Source: JBLNCE01 sp050260415 (lineage in GTDB: Bacteria > Bacillota > UBA4882 > JAAYXC01). From it: a DNA stretch of 64,000 nucleotides. The DNA is taken from the NCBI GenBank assembly GCA_050260415.1, contig JBLNCE010000088.1:1-64000 (forward strand). Direction: 5' to 3'. The notes beneath the pieces are model-generated. The model saw nothing but the letters and a program-made list of their open reading frames with translations. It did no database searches and had not been told where the DNA came from. Shown here piece after piece: positions 8,567 through 19,966 of the stretch. Positions within the stretch are counted from its first letter, which is position 1; the number at the start of each line of letters is the position of its first letter. The translations under genes and the position numbers were made by a program.

Positions 8567-9165
8567 TGTCTTCTCGCCGCCTTGCGCCGCCGGCGGATGC
8601 TCCGGGCCGCCCAGTCCACCGCCAGCGCCGCCGCCGTGCCCGCCAAGGTGGCGCACAAGGTGGGGCCCAGGCTTGCCGTGGGGTAGGCGCTCTGATAGCG
8701 GGCGCGCAGTGCGATGACCGTGGCCGGCACCAAGGTCAATCCACCCATCACCAGGCAAAGATAGGTGCATTGCGCATCGGACGGTTCATCGCGGCTTGGA
8801 TTGAGGTGCTGGAGTTCCCGGATCGCCTTTAACCCCAGGGGCGTGGAGGCATTGCCCAATCCCAGGAGATTCCCGCTGATGGACATGGCAATGGCGCCCA
8901 GGGCGGGATGATCGCGCGGAATGCTTGGAAAAAGGCACGCCAGGACGGGGCGGAGAACGCGCGCGACCAGACGCGGCAGGCCGGCATCCTCGGCCACGCG
9001 CATCAAACCGGTCCAGAGCGCAATCACACCGACCAAGGCGATGACCAGCGCCACCGCGCCCTCCGCCGCGCGGAGCACGCTGGCGGTCACGGTCTCGGGC
9101 CGGCCGCCCAGCGATGCGAGGAGGACGCCCAAGGCCAGCAGAAGGCCCCAGATATAGTCGAGCAA
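8563..9165 (-). CDS. spmA: Spore maturation protein A
   Basis: 200 residues, close to B. subtilis SpmA. Membrane segments and the Gate-domain stretches GLMRVAEDAGLPRLVARVLRP, SISGNLLGLGNASTPLG and MGGLTLVPATVIALRAR are typical. The start is TTG at 9165: GGGAGG ends eight bases before it and the conserved domain begins there (LDYIWGLLLALG). Several more upstream residues are open but have no ribosome site. It is divergent from whiA with about 170 bases between starts. SpmA, SpmB and YlbJ (55.4 kb) share the Gate fold. Confidence 0.9.
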   Translation of the reverse strand: MLDYIWGLLLALGVLLASLGGRPETVTASVLRAAEGAVALVIALVGVIALWTGLMRVAEDAGLPRLVARVLRPVLACLFPSIPRDHPALGAIAMSISGNLLGLGNASTPLGLKAIRELQHLNPSRDEPSDAQCTYLCLVMGGLTLVPATVIALRARYQSAYPTASLGPTLCATLAGTAAALAVDWAARSIRRRRKAARRH

Positions 9166-9337
9166 GATATAGACCTCCCAGCATAATGATCTCGGGACCG
9201 GTACTGCTTGCATCTCATTACCAGGCCATGGCCGCCAGATCAGCAAAGAACTTGTACATTCTATGATCGTAAGGGTTAGGGTTATAACAGAAGGAGCCGC
9301 GCGCAAGACGTGGAAATACGGAAGCGGTGATCCGTCG

Positions 9338-10276
9338 ATGAAGGATTTCTCCACCTCCGCCCGCGCGGAACTGGCGCGGGTCTGGCCAGGCGAGGCGTGT
9401 TGCGCCAAGGCCGAGTTGGCCGGCATCCTGCGCGCGGGCGGCAGCCTGCATCTTCTCGGGCAAAACCAGCTGGCGCTCTCCGTGCGGACGGAACATGCTG
9501 ATGTGGCGCGCAAGATCGTCCAGCTCTTGCGCGCGGCCACGGGCCAGCCCGCCGAGGTCCTCGTCGAAGAGGGCGGACCGCTGCGCCGGCAACGGTCCTA
9601 CCATGTACAGCTCGCGCCTGGGCCCAAGGTCAAGCGGCTCTTGAACGAACTGGGCATACTAAACGGGGATGGAGAGATCTCCCGGCAGATACCGGCGCCG
9701 CTTGTCCGTAAACACTGTTGCCAGGCGTCTTTTTTACGCGGCGCCTACCTGATCCGCGGTTCGGTCTGCGATCCCCGCGGCCCGAGCTATCACCTGGAGA
9801 TCGTGGCCGTGAACGAGGAATTCGGCCTAGGGCTCTGTTACCTGCTTAATCTGGCGCGTCTCAAGGCGCACCTCGTCGAACGCAAGGGGAGACATGTCGT
9901 TTACCTCAAGGACGGCGACGACATCGCGGGACTCCTGAGCCTTATCGGGGCCCAAAACGCCCGCCTTGAACTGGAGGAGGTGCGCGTCGTCAAGGAGGTC
10001 CGCGGCGGCGTCAACCGGCTTGTGAACGCGGAGACGGCCAATCTCGGCAAGTCGGTCGCGGCGGCCGTGGAGCAGGTACACCTGATCGAAACCTTGCGCG
10101 ATCGGGGAGTCCTGGCTGACTTACCCGATTCATTGCGTGAACTCGCCCTGGCGCGCCTGGCGAATCCGGAGGCCACCCTGTCCGAACTGGGAGCATCGCT
10201 GGCCAAGCCCGCCTCCAAGTCCGCCGTAAACCATCGTCTACGGCGCTTGCGCCAATACGCGGAGGAGTTGCGCTGA
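9338..10276 (+). CDS. whiA: WhiA-type DNA-binding regulator (sporulation/cell division)
   Basis: 312 residues (B. subtilis YvcL/WhiA has 316). An N-terminal degenerate LAGLIDADG-like domain (CCAKAELAGILRAGGSLHL; CQASFLRGAYLIRGSVCDP) is followed by a C-terminal helix-turn-helix (LSELGASLAKPASKSAVNHRLRRL). ATG 9338 is chosen over ATG 9263 because WhiA proteins begin at this point. In Streptomyces WhiA acts with WhiB in sporulation; in Bacillus it affects division. The usual Firmicutes neighbours rapZ and yvcK are not upstream, whereas cggR follows. Confidence 0.92.
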   Translation: MKDFSTSARAELARVWPGEACCAKAELAGILRAGGSLHLLGQNQLALSVRTEHADVARKIVQLLRAATGQPAEVLVEEGGPLRRQRSYHVQLAPGPKVKRLLNELGILNGDGEISRQIPAPLVRKHCCQASFLRGAYLIRGSVCDPRGPSYHLEIVAVNEEFGLGLCYLLNLARLKAHLVERKGRHVVYLKDGDDIAGLLSLIGAQNARLELEEVRVVKEVRGGVNRLVNAETANLGKSVAAAVEQVHLIETLRDRGVLADLPDSLRELALARLANPEATLSELGASLAKPASKSAVNHRLRRLRQYAEELR

Positions 10277-10380
10277 TCGATTGCCCGCGCGACTTTGTTA
10301 CCCCGGTGGAACAAGCTGATACGGAAATTTCGCTCTTAAGCAGGAATCCTTCTCGAGACCGCGAAACATATTATTGGTAA

Positions 10381-10416
10381 CGGGACGATTATGTCAGGGT
10401 TGGGACAAAAAATGCC
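10381..10416 (+). promoter_or_regulatory. Candidate CggR operator upstream of cggR
   Basis: Two direct half-repeats: CGGGAC (10381) then TGTC (10392), and TGGGAC (10401) then TGCC (10413). The GGGAC boxes are exactly 20 bp apart. The B. subtilis CggR operator is CGGGAC-N6-TGTC-N4 twice, also a 20-bp period. The site lies 35-70 bases before the chosen cggR start, as in Bacillus, so autorepression relieved by fructose-1,6-bisphosphate is inferred. A TATTAT box at 10369 could be the -10; no clear -35 was found. Confidence 0.75.
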
Positions 10417-10450
10417 CAGGTGGTGGCGCTCCTTGACCGGTGAGGCGGTT

Positions 10451-11473
10451 ATGGCATTACAAAATAAAGTATGTCCGGAAGCAAGCCGTCTTTGCCTTTC
10501 CCGGTACGAGCTCTTGCGCACCGTGCATTTTGCGCAGCCGATCGGCCGGCGTACCCTTGCCGAGCGCCTGCATCTGCAGGAGAGGCGCATCCGGCGGGAG
10601 TTGAGTTTTCTCAGCCAACGCGAGTTGTTGCGCATCGGCAGCCTGGGAGTGGAATTGAGCGCCGCCGGCGAGGCCGTGCTTTGGGACCTGGAAAGCTACG
10701 TGCGCCTGCTCCGGGGACTTTCGCGTTGGGAAGCCGAGTTATGCGAGCGGTTCGGCCTGCGAGAAGCGATCGTCGTCCCCGGCGACTGCGATCGGGACGA
10801 CACCGTCAAGAAAGAACTGGCCCGGGTGACAGCTGATTATCTGCGGGCACATTTCGTGGATGGGTCCATCCTCGCGGTCACCGGCGGAACCACTTTGGCG
10901 GAAGTGGCGGCGGCCTTGCGTCCCGCGGAAGCGCAACGGGATCTCCTCGTCTTGCCGGCGCGTGGCGGATTGGGCGAGGAGGTCGAGTTGCAGGCAAACA
11001 CGATCGCCGCCGCTTTTGCCAAGAGTCTGGGCGGTACCTATCGGCTGCTGCATGTGCCCGATGACCTCGGGCCGGAAACCCTACAGACCATCGCCGCAGA
11101 ACCAAAAGTACGGGAAGTCGTGGAGCTTATGCGCCGCGCCGATATCCTCTTGCACGGCATCGGCGTGGCGGCGGAAATGGCGAAGCGCCGCGGCATGGCT
11201 GCCTCGGAAATCGGCGCCTTGTTGGACAAGGGAGCGATCGGAGAAGCGCTGGGCTATTACTTTGACGTCGAGGGCCGCCTGGTGCACACCACGAGCAGTG
11301 TCGGCTTGCAGGATAAGGACCTTCCCGCCATCGGGATGGTGATCATGGTCGGTGGCGGACAAAGCAAGGCCAAGGCGGCCAGGGCGATCCTCCGCAACGG
11401 CGGCCGGCACGTCGTGATTACCGATGAAGCGGTGGCCAAGGAACTGGTCGGCGAGGTAAGTACTAAGGACTAA
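10451..11473 (+). CDS. cggR: Central glycolytic genes regulator CggR (SorC/DeoR family)
   Basis: 340 residues, the same length as B. subtilis CggR. The N-terminal winged helix (SRYELLRTVHFAQPIGRRTL, then ERRIRRELSFLSQRELL) precedes the sugar-phosphate-binding domain (LAVTGGTTLAEVAAAL, LHGIGVAAEMAKRRGM, KGAIGEALGYYFD). It represses the gap operon and responds to fructose-1,6-bisphosphate in Bacillus. ATG 10451, with GTGAGG before it, is preferred over ATG 10391 because the latter lies inside the operator. The last residues STKD and the TAA stop are written in AAGTACT-type heptamers of the adjoining repeat element. Confidence 0.93.
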   Translation: MALQNKVCPEASRLCLSRYELLRTVHFAQPIGRRTLAERLHLQERRIRRELSFLSQRELLRIGSLGVELSAAGEAVLWDLESYVRLLRGLSRWEAELCERFGLREAIVVPGDCDRDDTVKKELARVTADYLRAHFVDGSILAVTGGTTLAEVAAALRPAEAQRDLLVLPARGGLGEEVELQANTIAAAFAKSLGGTYRLLHVPDDLGPETLQTIAAEPKVREVVELMRRADILLHGIGVAAEMAKRRGMAASEIGALLDKGAIGEALGYYFDVEGRLVHTTSSVGLQDKDLPAIGMVIMVGGGQSKAKAARAILRNGGRHVVITDEAVAKELVGEVSTKD

Positions 11474-11780
11474 GGACTAAGTACTAAGTACTAAGGACAA
11501 AGTACTAAAAGAGATTGAAAAGGGTGAAGGAACGCAGATTGCCTAAAGTCCTTGAAAACCACGTGACGTTGGTCAATCTGCACTCTACGATTGTCGATCC
11601 AGATGGGTTTTCGCAACGCTTCTGAACAAAACCTTCAAGTGCTGAAGCGGACAACACTCGTCGCGTCGACGAACGTGAAGGGGGTAACGGGATTCATTTA
11701 TGGAAGGGCTCCAATTTCTGGACGATTTTCACCAGTGCGAACCCATTTTTAGTACTTAGTACTTGGTACTTGGTACTTGG
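11458..11780 (+). repeat. Paired heptamer arrays (AAGTACT) flanking a 240-base core
   Basis: The left array (11458-about 11510) has seven AAGTACT/AAGGACT-type units and starts inside cggR. The right array (11751-11780) has AGTACTT/GGTACTT units, the reverse complement. The core shows no gene I recognise and no clear similarity to the core of the AAGTACT element at 42464. This fills nearly the whole 356-base cggR-gap gap. Confidence 0.8.
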
Positions 11781-11808
11781 CCTCGTCCTCTAGGTAATAC
11801 CCAAATAA

Positions 11809-12873
<1,065 letters not shown>

Positions 12874-12910
12874 ATCCGACCGCATAAGCGCGACGCTGGA
12901 CGAGGGCTGA

Positions 12911-12996
12911 GATCGGGTCGCAATCGGGATCGGGGTCGAAGCTTCTGGGACTATACGGGCCTCGATTCCGTTCGCGATGCCGATTTCGACCCCGAG
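12911..12996 (+). repeat. Intergenic element with hexamer arrays (GATCGG / CGATTC type)
   Basis: The left arm 12911-12941 steps in about six bases (GATCGG, GTCGCA, ATCGGG, ATCGGG, GTCGAA). The right arm 12960-12996 is of the complementary type (CGATTC, CGTTCG, CGATGC, CGATTT, CGACCC). CGGGGTCGAA at 12931 pairs perfectly with its inverse near 12986. It lies between gap and pgk. Confidence 0.65.
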
Positions 12997-13059
12997 AAAG
13001 CCGGTTCGAAGTTCACTTGGGTGGGCTACAGTCAATCCGGGGCTAGAGGAGGCACCAAC

Positions 13060-14250
13060 ATGAAAAAAATGACCGTCAAGGATCTTGAGGTGCGGGGAAA
13101 GCGCGTTTTTGTCCGCGTGGACTTCAACGTACCGATGGACGATGCCGGCCGGATAACGGACGACACGCGCATCATCGCGGCCCTGCCGACCATCAAGGAT
13201 CTGTCCGGCCGCGGCGCCAAGGTCATCCTGGCATCCCATTTCGGCCGCCCAAAGGGGGGGCCGGATCCGAAGTACAGCCTGGCGCCGGTCGCCAAGCGCC
13301 TGAGCGAACTCTTGGGTAAGCCGGTCGCCATGGCGGAGGACTGTGTGGGTCCCGGTGTCCAGGCCAAAGTTGCCGCGCTCAACGGCGGTGACGTGCTCCT
13401 CCTGGAAAACGTGCGTTTCCACGCCGAAGAAGAGAAGAACGATGAGGGTTTTGCCAAGGAATTGGCTTCCTTGGCCGATCTCTACGTCAATGACGCTTTC
13501 GGCACCGCGCATCGAGCGCATGCCTCCACCGCCGGCGTGGCCAAGTTCCTCAAGCCCGCCGCGGCGGGGTACTTGATGCAAAAAGAGATCGAGTTCATGG
13601 GCAAGGCGATCACCGATCCCGAGCGTCCGTTCGTGGCCATCCTGGGCGGGGCCAAGGTGAAGGATAAGATCGGCGTCATCACCAATCTCCTCGACAAGGT
13701 GGACAGCCTGATCATCGGGGGAGGCATGTCTTATACCTTTCTCAAGGCGAAAGGTTTCGAGATCGGACGCTCCCTCCTGGACGCCGAGAACGTAGGTTTC
13801 GCCGGAGAGATGCTGGCACGGGCCAAGGCCAAGGGGGTAAAGATTCTGTTGCCCCTGGATACGGTCGTCGCGGACGACTTCAAGAATCCCACCGTGAGCA
13901 AGACGGTGAGATCGGATCGTATCCCGGCCGATATGGAAGGCGTGGATATCGGTCCGGAAACGATCGCGCTCTTCGCGGGCGAGATCAAGAACGCCAAGAC
14001 CGTGGTCTGGAACGGCCCGATGGGGGTCTTTGAACTGCCGCAGTTCGCCGTGGGTACCAAGGCCATCGCCCAAGCCATGGCCGACTCCGCCGCGACGACC
14101 ATCGTCGGCGGCGGCGACTCGGCGGCGGCCGTTGAACAGCTGGGGTTCGGTGAAAAGATGACGCATATCTCCACGGGCGGCGGCGCCTCGCTGGAATTCC
14201 TCGAGGGGCGCCAGCTTCCGGGCGTGGAAGCTCTGACGGACAAGGAATAG
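13060..14250 (+). CDS. pgk: Phosphoglycerate kinase
   Basis: 396 residues. [46 protein letters not shown] and the C-terminal [15 protein letters not shown] are standard PGK signatures in N- and C-lobes. It makes ATP and 3-phosphoglycerate. The start at ATG 13060 follows AGAGGAGGCACCAAC; the longer open frame upstream adds only intergenic residues. Its stop TAG abuts the first GGCAAGA unit of the next repeat element. Confidence 0.97.
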   Translation: MKKMTVKDLEVRGKRVFVRVDFNVPMDDAGRITDDTRIIAALPTIKDLSGRGAKVILASHFGRPKGGPDPKYSLAPVAKRLSELLGKPVAMAEDCVGPGVQAKVAALNGGDVLLLENVRFHAEEEKNDEGFAKELASLADLYVNDAFGTAHRAHASTAGVAKFLKPAAAGYLMQKEIEFMGKAITDPERPFVAILGGAKVKDKIGVITNLLDKVDSLIIGGGMSYTFLKAKGFEIGRSLLDAENVGFAGEMLARAKAKGVKILLPLDTVVADDFKNPTVSKTVRSDRIPADMEGVDIGPETIALFAGEIKNAKTVVWNGPMGVFELPQFAVGTKAIAQAMADSAATTIVGGGDSAAAVEQLGFGEKMTHISTGGGASLEFLEGRQLPGVEALTDKE

Positions 14251-14400
14251 GCAAGAGGCAAGACTTACGAAGGCAAAAGGCAAGAGGCAAAGGGCAAAAG
14301 GCAAGAGGATTGGGTTGTCGGGTGATAAAGAAGAGGCAAAAGTTGCATCATCGCCAGTGAGCTCCCGCGAAATTTAGCCTCTTGCCTCTTGCCTGCTCTT
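14250..14400 (+). repeat. Paired heptamer arrays (GGCAAGA) between pgk and tpiA
   Basis: The left array (14250-14308) has about eight units such as GGCAAGA, GGCAAAA, GGCAAAG. The right array (14377-14400) has CCTCTTG units, the reverse complement. The core between them is about 70 bases. The arms occupy all the space from the pgk stop codon to the tpiA ribosome site. Confidence 0.8.
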
Positions 14401-14416
14401 AACGAGGAGGAACCAC

Positions 14417-15169
14417 ATGCGAAAGCCCATTATTGCGGGGAACTGGAAGATGTACAAGACGATACCGGCGGCGCGGCATCTGGTGGGAGAACTTGTGGCG
14501 GCGGTGGGGCGGGAAGAACGAGTGGAAGTCGTGATCTGCCCGCCGTTCACCGCCCTGTCCGCGGTCGCCCCCCTCCTTTCCGGTTCGCGCCTCGCGCTCG
14601 GAGCCCAAGACGTATTCTGGCTCGATGAGGGCGCTTATACCGGGGAAGTCGCGCCGGCGATGCTGACCGACATCGGATGCACTTACGTCATCATTGGACA
14701 CTCCGAGCGCCGCGAGCATTTCCACGAGACCAACAGCAGTGTCAACCAGAAGACCAGGGCGGCTTTGACCCACGGGCTGACGCCGATTGTCTGCGTAGGA
14801 GAGAGCCTGGCGCAGAGGGAGGCGGGGGAAACGCAAGCGTTTGTCGAGGGCCAAGTACGCACGGGTCTGGCGGGGTTGGGTGAGAAAGCCACCCAGGTGG
14901 TGGTGGCCTACGAGCCGATCTGGGCGATTGGCACCGGCCGTTCATCGTCGGGTGCGGACGCCAACGAGGTCATACGGCTGATTCGGGCGACACTGGCCGA
15001 GATGTACGGCGAAAGGGCGGCGGACGCGATCCGCATCCTCTACGGAGGCAGCGTCAAACCGGGCAACATCAAGGAATACATGAGCTACCAGGATATCGAC
15101 GGCGCCCTGGTCGGCGGTGCAAGTCTCGAGGCCGCGTCATTTGTGCCGATAGTCAAGTACTACGGGTGA
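14417..15169 (+). CDS. tpiA: Triosephosphate isomerase
   Basis: 250 residues. AGNWKMYKT at the start (catalytic Lys), IIGHSERREHF (His), VVAYEPIWAIGTG (Glu) and LYGGSVKPGN (phosphate loop) are all intact. It interconverts dihydroxyacetone phosphate and glyceraldehyde-3-phosphate in the cytosol. ATG follows CGAGGAGGAACCAC. The stop is 31 bases before gpmI, in the conserved gap-pgk-tpiA-gpmI-eno order of Bacillota. Confidence 0.97.
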   Translation: MRKPIIAGNWKMYKTIPAARHLVGELVAAVGREERVEVVICPPFTALSAVAPLLSGSRLALGAQDVFWLDEGAYTGEVAPAMLTDIGCTYVIIGHSERREHFHETNSSVNQKTRAALTHGLTPIVCVGESLAQREAGETQAFVEGQVRTGLAGLGEKATQVVVAYEPIWAIGTGRSSSGADANEVIRLIRATLAEMYGERAADAIRILYGGSVKPGNIKEYMSYQDIDGALVGGASLEAASFVPIVKYYG

Positions 15170-15200
15170 ACCAGCGTATCGCGAAAGGCGTGAGGCAAGT

Positions 15201-16739
15201 TTGGCTAATAATCCAGTCGCGCTTATCATTCTTGACGGCTGGGGCATCAATCCGCGCCGCGAAGGCAATGCGGTCGCACAGGCCAAGACGCCGTTCCTGG
15301 ACGGCCTGTTCGCGTCCTGTCCGCATGCCAAGCTGCTCTGCGCCGGCGAAGCGGTCGGTCTGCCCGAGGGGCAGATGGGGACCTCCGAGGTCGGCCACCT
15401 GAACATGGGCGCCGGGCGAATCGTCTATCAGAGTCTGGTCCGTATCAGCCTTGCCCTACGGCAGGGGGATCTCAAGCACAATGAGGTTTTCCAGGGTTTG
15501 CTACGGCGCGTCAAGGAGCGGGGGCGCGCCTTGCATTTCATGGGACTCGTTTCACCGGGCGGGGTCCATAGCCATACGGAGCATCTATACGGCTTCATCC
15601 GTCTCGCGGTGGAGGCCGGCCTGCGCGAGATATATATCCACGCCTTTCTGGATGGACGCGACACGCCGCCCCAGTCCGCCCTGGAGTACTTGGCGGCCTT
15701 GGAAGCCGAGTGCGCAAGGATCGGGGCCGGCCGCGTGGCGACGGTCTCCGGCCGATACTATGCCATGGACCGCGATAAACGCTGGGATCGGGTCGAGAAG
15801 GCCTTCAGGGCCATGGTCGAAGGCAAAGGGGAGACGGCCGCCAGTGCTCGTGAGGCAGTGGAAAACTCCTATGCGAGGAAGATCACGGATGAGTTCGTTC
15901 TGCCGACCGTGGTTAGCGCTGGCGGGCGTCCCGTGGCCACCGTCAATCCGGGCGACGGTCTCATCTTTTTTAATTTCCGTCCTGACCGGGCAAGGGAAAT
16001 CACACGCGCCTTCGTCGATCGAGATTTCCAAGGTTTTTCGCGGCCGGGCGGCCGGCCCGAGGTTGATTTCGCCTGCCTGACCCAGTACGATGAGACCATC
16101 GAAGCGCCGCAGATCTTCCCCCCCGAGGGGCGCCTGGCGCATGTCTTTGCCGGGGTTTTGAGCGAGGCGGGTTTGACCCAGCTGCACACGGCGGAGACGG
16201 AAAAATACGCCCACGTGACCTTCTTTTTCAACGGTGGCGAAGAGACGCCTTTTGCGGGTGAGGACAGGATCCTGATCCCCTCGCCCAAGATCGCGACCTA
16301 CGACCTGAAACCATCCATGAGCGCGGTCGAGGTGACCGATTCGTTACTTGTTCAGATCCAAAGCGGGAAATACAACGCCATCGTGGTCAACTACGCCAAC
16401 TGTGATATGGTCGGCCATACCGGCGACATGGCGGCGGCGATCGCGGCCGTGGAGACGGTGGACGCTTGCCTGGCACGGGTGGTGCCGGCCATCGTCGCGC
16501 GCGGAGGCGCGGCCCTCATCTGCTCCGACCATGGCAATGCCGAGCAGATGATCGATTATGAGACGGGGGCGCCGCATACCGCGCACACGACCAACCCGGT
16601 TCCGGTTATGCTCGTGGGCGATCGGGGAAATGCTAGACTGCGGGACGGCATCCTGGCGGACGTGGTACCGACCTTGTTGGAGCTTCTGGATCTCCCTAAA
16701 CCGCCGGAGATGACGGGTAAGAGCCTGATCGAGCGCTGA
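15201..16739 (+). CDS. gpmI: Phosphoglycerate mutase, cofactor-independent (Mn-dependent)
   Basis: 512 residues of the alkaline phosphatase superfamily. VALIILDGWGINPRREGNAV gives the first metal site, GTSEVGHLNMGAGR contains the phosphorylated serine, GRDTPPQS and the C-terminal CSDHGNAEQM complete the metal ligands. It converts 3- to 2-phosphoglycerate. The start is TTG at 15201 with GTGAGG upstream. Its Mn2+ and pH sensitivity in Bacillus spores (family knowledge) fits a spore former. Confidence 0.96.
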   Translation: MANNPVALIILDGWGINPRREGNAVAQAKTPFLDGLFASCPHAKLLCAGEAVGLPEGQMGTSEVGHLNMGAGRIVYQSLVRISLALRQGDLKHNEVFQGLLRRVKERGRALHFMGLVSPGGVHSHTEHLYGFIRLAVEAGLREIYIHAFLDGRDTPPQSALEYLAALEAECARIGAGRVATVSGRYYAMDRDKRWDRVEKAFRAMVEGKGETAASAREAVENSYARKITDEFVLPTVVSAGGRPVATVNPGDGLIFFNFRPDRAREITRAFVDRDFQGFSRPGGRPEVDFACLTQYDETIEAPQIFPPEGRLAHVFAGVLSEAGLTQLHTAETEKYAHVTFFFNGGEETPFAGEDRILIPSPKIATYDLKPSMSAVEVTDSLLVQIQSGKYNAIVVNYANCDMVGHTGDMAAAIAAVETVDACLARVVPAIVARGGAALICSDHGNAEQMIDYETGAPHTAHTTNPVPVMLVGDRGNARLRDGILADVVPTLLELLDLPKPPEMTGKSLIER

Positions 16740-16774
16740 GAACTCGTACTCTCTTGCCATGAATCTTGCCGTGA

Positions 16775-18088
<1,314 letters not shown>

Positions 18089-18122
18089 AGTCCCTTCGGG
18101 TTCACCGCACGGGCTGGTCAAG

Positions 18123-18162
18123 AGCCGCGCCTCCTTGTCTCCAGGCAAGGGGCTTTTTTTTC
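18123..18162 (+). terminator. Intrinsic terminator of the glycolytic operon
   Basis: AGCC and CCTTG pair with CAAGG and GGCT around an asymmetric internal loop, followed by a run of eight T. It lies 35 bases after eno. The remaining 130 bases before dprA show no gene. Confidence 0.75.
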
Positions 18163-18292
18163 CATTTCAGGAACTGCTTATCCCGCTACAGCACGGGTTA
18201 CCGCGATCGCAACCGCTCGCCCCGGGAGGAGGAACTCTGGCGCACGAAGCAGAATATTCACAAGCGCCAACCATTTAGACCGGGGTGAAACC

Positions 18293-19384
18293 ATGAACGA
18301 GGACCTGCCATACTGGGTGGCGTTGAACAAGGTCCAATGCATCGGCGCCAAGCGCTTTGCCCAACTTATCGGCCATTTCGGCAGCGCGCGCGCGGTCTGG
18401 AGCGCTCCTCCGCAGGCTCTCCTGGACGCGGGCATCGGGCCGCACGCGGCCGAGGTTCTGGCGAAGATGCGCCGGGAGATCGATCCCGAGGCCGAGATGG
18501 CCAGGGTCGCCCGGGAGGACTTCACGGTCTTGGCCGGGTTCATGCCCGGGTATCCGAGGCTTCTCGCCAAGATCCCAGACCCTCCCCCGGTCCTCTTCGT
18601 CTGCGGCCGGCTTCTGTCCGAAGACGAAGCGGCGGTCGCCATCGTCGGTACGAGGACCCCCAGCCCGGCGGGGATCCTGACCGCCGAAAGCTTGGCGGCG
18701 GGTTTGGCCTGCCAGGGAGTAACCGTCGTCAGCGGCATGGCGCGGGGGATCGATACGGCCGCCCACCGTGGCGCTTTGTCCGCCGGCGGCCGGACGATCG
18801 CCGTCCTCGGCTCCGGCCTTGACGTCGTCTATCCGCGCGAGAACGCCGATCTATACCGGCGGATCAGCGAAAACGGCGCGGTTATCAGCGAATTCGCCCT
18901 AGGCACCCGTCCCGTGCAGATGAATTTCCCGGCGCGCAACCGGGTAATTAGCGGGCTTTCGCTGGGGGTTTTGGTCGTCGAGGCGGCCAATGACAGCGGA
19001 TCCCTGATTACGGCAGGGCATGCGCTGGAACAGGGGCGCGATGTCTTCGCCGTGCCGGGGCCGGTGGATCATGAGGGCAGCCGTGGCCCGCACCGGCTGA
19101 TCAAGCAGGGTGCCAAGCTTGTGGAGTCGGTGCAGGATATCTTGAACGAACTCTCGCTTCCGTTCCTTTCGGAAATCGAGGTCGCCGCTACCAAGGCCAC
19201 CGAGGTTCTTACCCGCGACGAGGAGAGAGTCCTGCAATTCCTGGGACATGAACCACGCCATGTCGATCTGATCGTACGCGACAGCGGTCTGGCCTCCGGC
19301 GCCGTCGGCGCCGCCTTGGTCATGCTGGAGATGAAGGGCTTGGCCCGGCAGTGGACTGGGAGCCTTTTCTCCAGGGTGCGCTAA
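18293..19384 (+). CDS. dprA: DNA processing protein DprA (Smf)
   Basis: 363 residues. An N-terminal helix-hairpin-helix-like region (ALNKVQCIGAKRFAQLIGHF), the Rossmann-like core with VAIVGTRTPSP, SGMARGIDTAAHRGAL, GSGLDVVYPREN and ITAGHALEQGRDVFAVPG, and a C-terminal winged helix (residues about 300-360). DprA loads RecA on incoming single-stranded DNA during transformation; in non-competent bacteria its role is unclear. No other competence genes are in view. dprA upstream of topA is a conserved order. Confidence 0.94.
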   Translation: MNEDLPYWVALNKVQCIGAKRFAQLIGHFGSARAVWSAPPQALLDAGIGPHAAEVLAKMRREIDPEAEMARVAREDFTVLAGFMPGYPRLLAKIPDPPPVLFVCGRLLSEDEAAVAIVGTRTPSPAGILTAESLAAGLACQGVTVVSGMARGIDTAAHRGALSAGGRTIAVLGSGLDVVYPRENADLYRRISENGAVISEFALGTRPVQMNFPARNRVISGLSLGVLVVEAANDSGSLITAGHALEQGRDVFAVPGPVDHEGSRGPHRLIKQGAKLVESVQDILNELSLPFLSEIEVAATKATEVLTRDEERVLQFLGHEPRHVDLIVRDSGLASGAVGAALVMLEMKGLARQWTGSLFSRVR

Positions 19385-19392
19385 GATCCTTG

Positions 19393-19422
19393 TTTACAGC
19401 CGCGCGGGCGTTCGGATATAAT
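19393..19422 (+). promoter_or_regulatory. Predicted sigma-A promoter for smg
   Basis: TTTACA (19393) and TATAAT (19417) with an 18-bp spacer. It starts eight bases after the dprA stop and lies about 50 bases before the smg start, so smg (and perhaps topA) can be transcribed independently of dprA. Confidence 0.7.
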
Positions 19423-19468
19423 GAGCTTGATTGACCGTGGGACGAGGACCCGCCAGGAGGGACGGGAA

Positions 19469-19966
19469 ATGCGTGCGCGCACCAAGGTTGGGAGCAATTC
19501 GCAGGAGAGGATCTTGCAGATCGTGGGGTTTCTGCTCCGCCGGATCCTGGAATTTCCCGAGGAAGCAAGTTCGGAAAGGGAAATGATCCGGGATCTTCAG
19601 GAGCGCGGATATGGGCAAGCCGAGATCGATGCCGCCATCGAATTGGTGTTCGCCGTGCCAGAGATCTTCACCGGCACGCTCAATCCCTCCGCAAGGCCGG
19701 CGGCGGCCACCACGAGAATCTTCAGCCCGGCTGAGAATCTCAAACTGGGAATGGCGGCCAAGGGGCATCTCCTGCGCTACCGGGAGTATGGTTTGCTGTC
19801 CGAGGCGGAATGGGAGGAAGTCTTGCTACAGCTCCTGCTCAGCGAATCGCGCGAGGTCGGCCTCATAGAACTGCACCATGCCGTCCGTAAGGTTGTGGCT
19901 GATGAGCAGCGGCTCTTGCTCCTCCTGCCTAAGGCAAGACCCCTAATCTATGGGACCATAAACTAG
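19469..19966 (+). CDS. smg: Smg / DUF494 family protein
   Basis: 165 residues matching the Smg (DUF494) family: RILQIVGFLLRRIL, then LQERGYGQAEIDAAIELV, and the C-terminal ELHHAVRKVVADEQRLLLLL. All-helical by eye, no catalytic motif, function unknown. The ATG follows CCAGGAGGGACGGG. The order dprA-smg-topA is that of Escherichia coli (smf-smg-topA), whereas B. subtilis has smf directly before topA. A GC-rich hairpin at about 19977-19992 lacks a T-run. Confidence 0.8.
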   Translation: MRARTKVGSNSQERILQIVGFLLRRILEFPEEASSEREMIRDLQERGYGQAEIDAAIELVFAVPEIFTGTLNPSARPAAATTRIFSPAENLKLGMAAKGHLLRYREYGLLSEAEWEEVLLQLLLSESREVGLIELHHAVRKVVADEQRLLLLLPKARPLIYGTIN

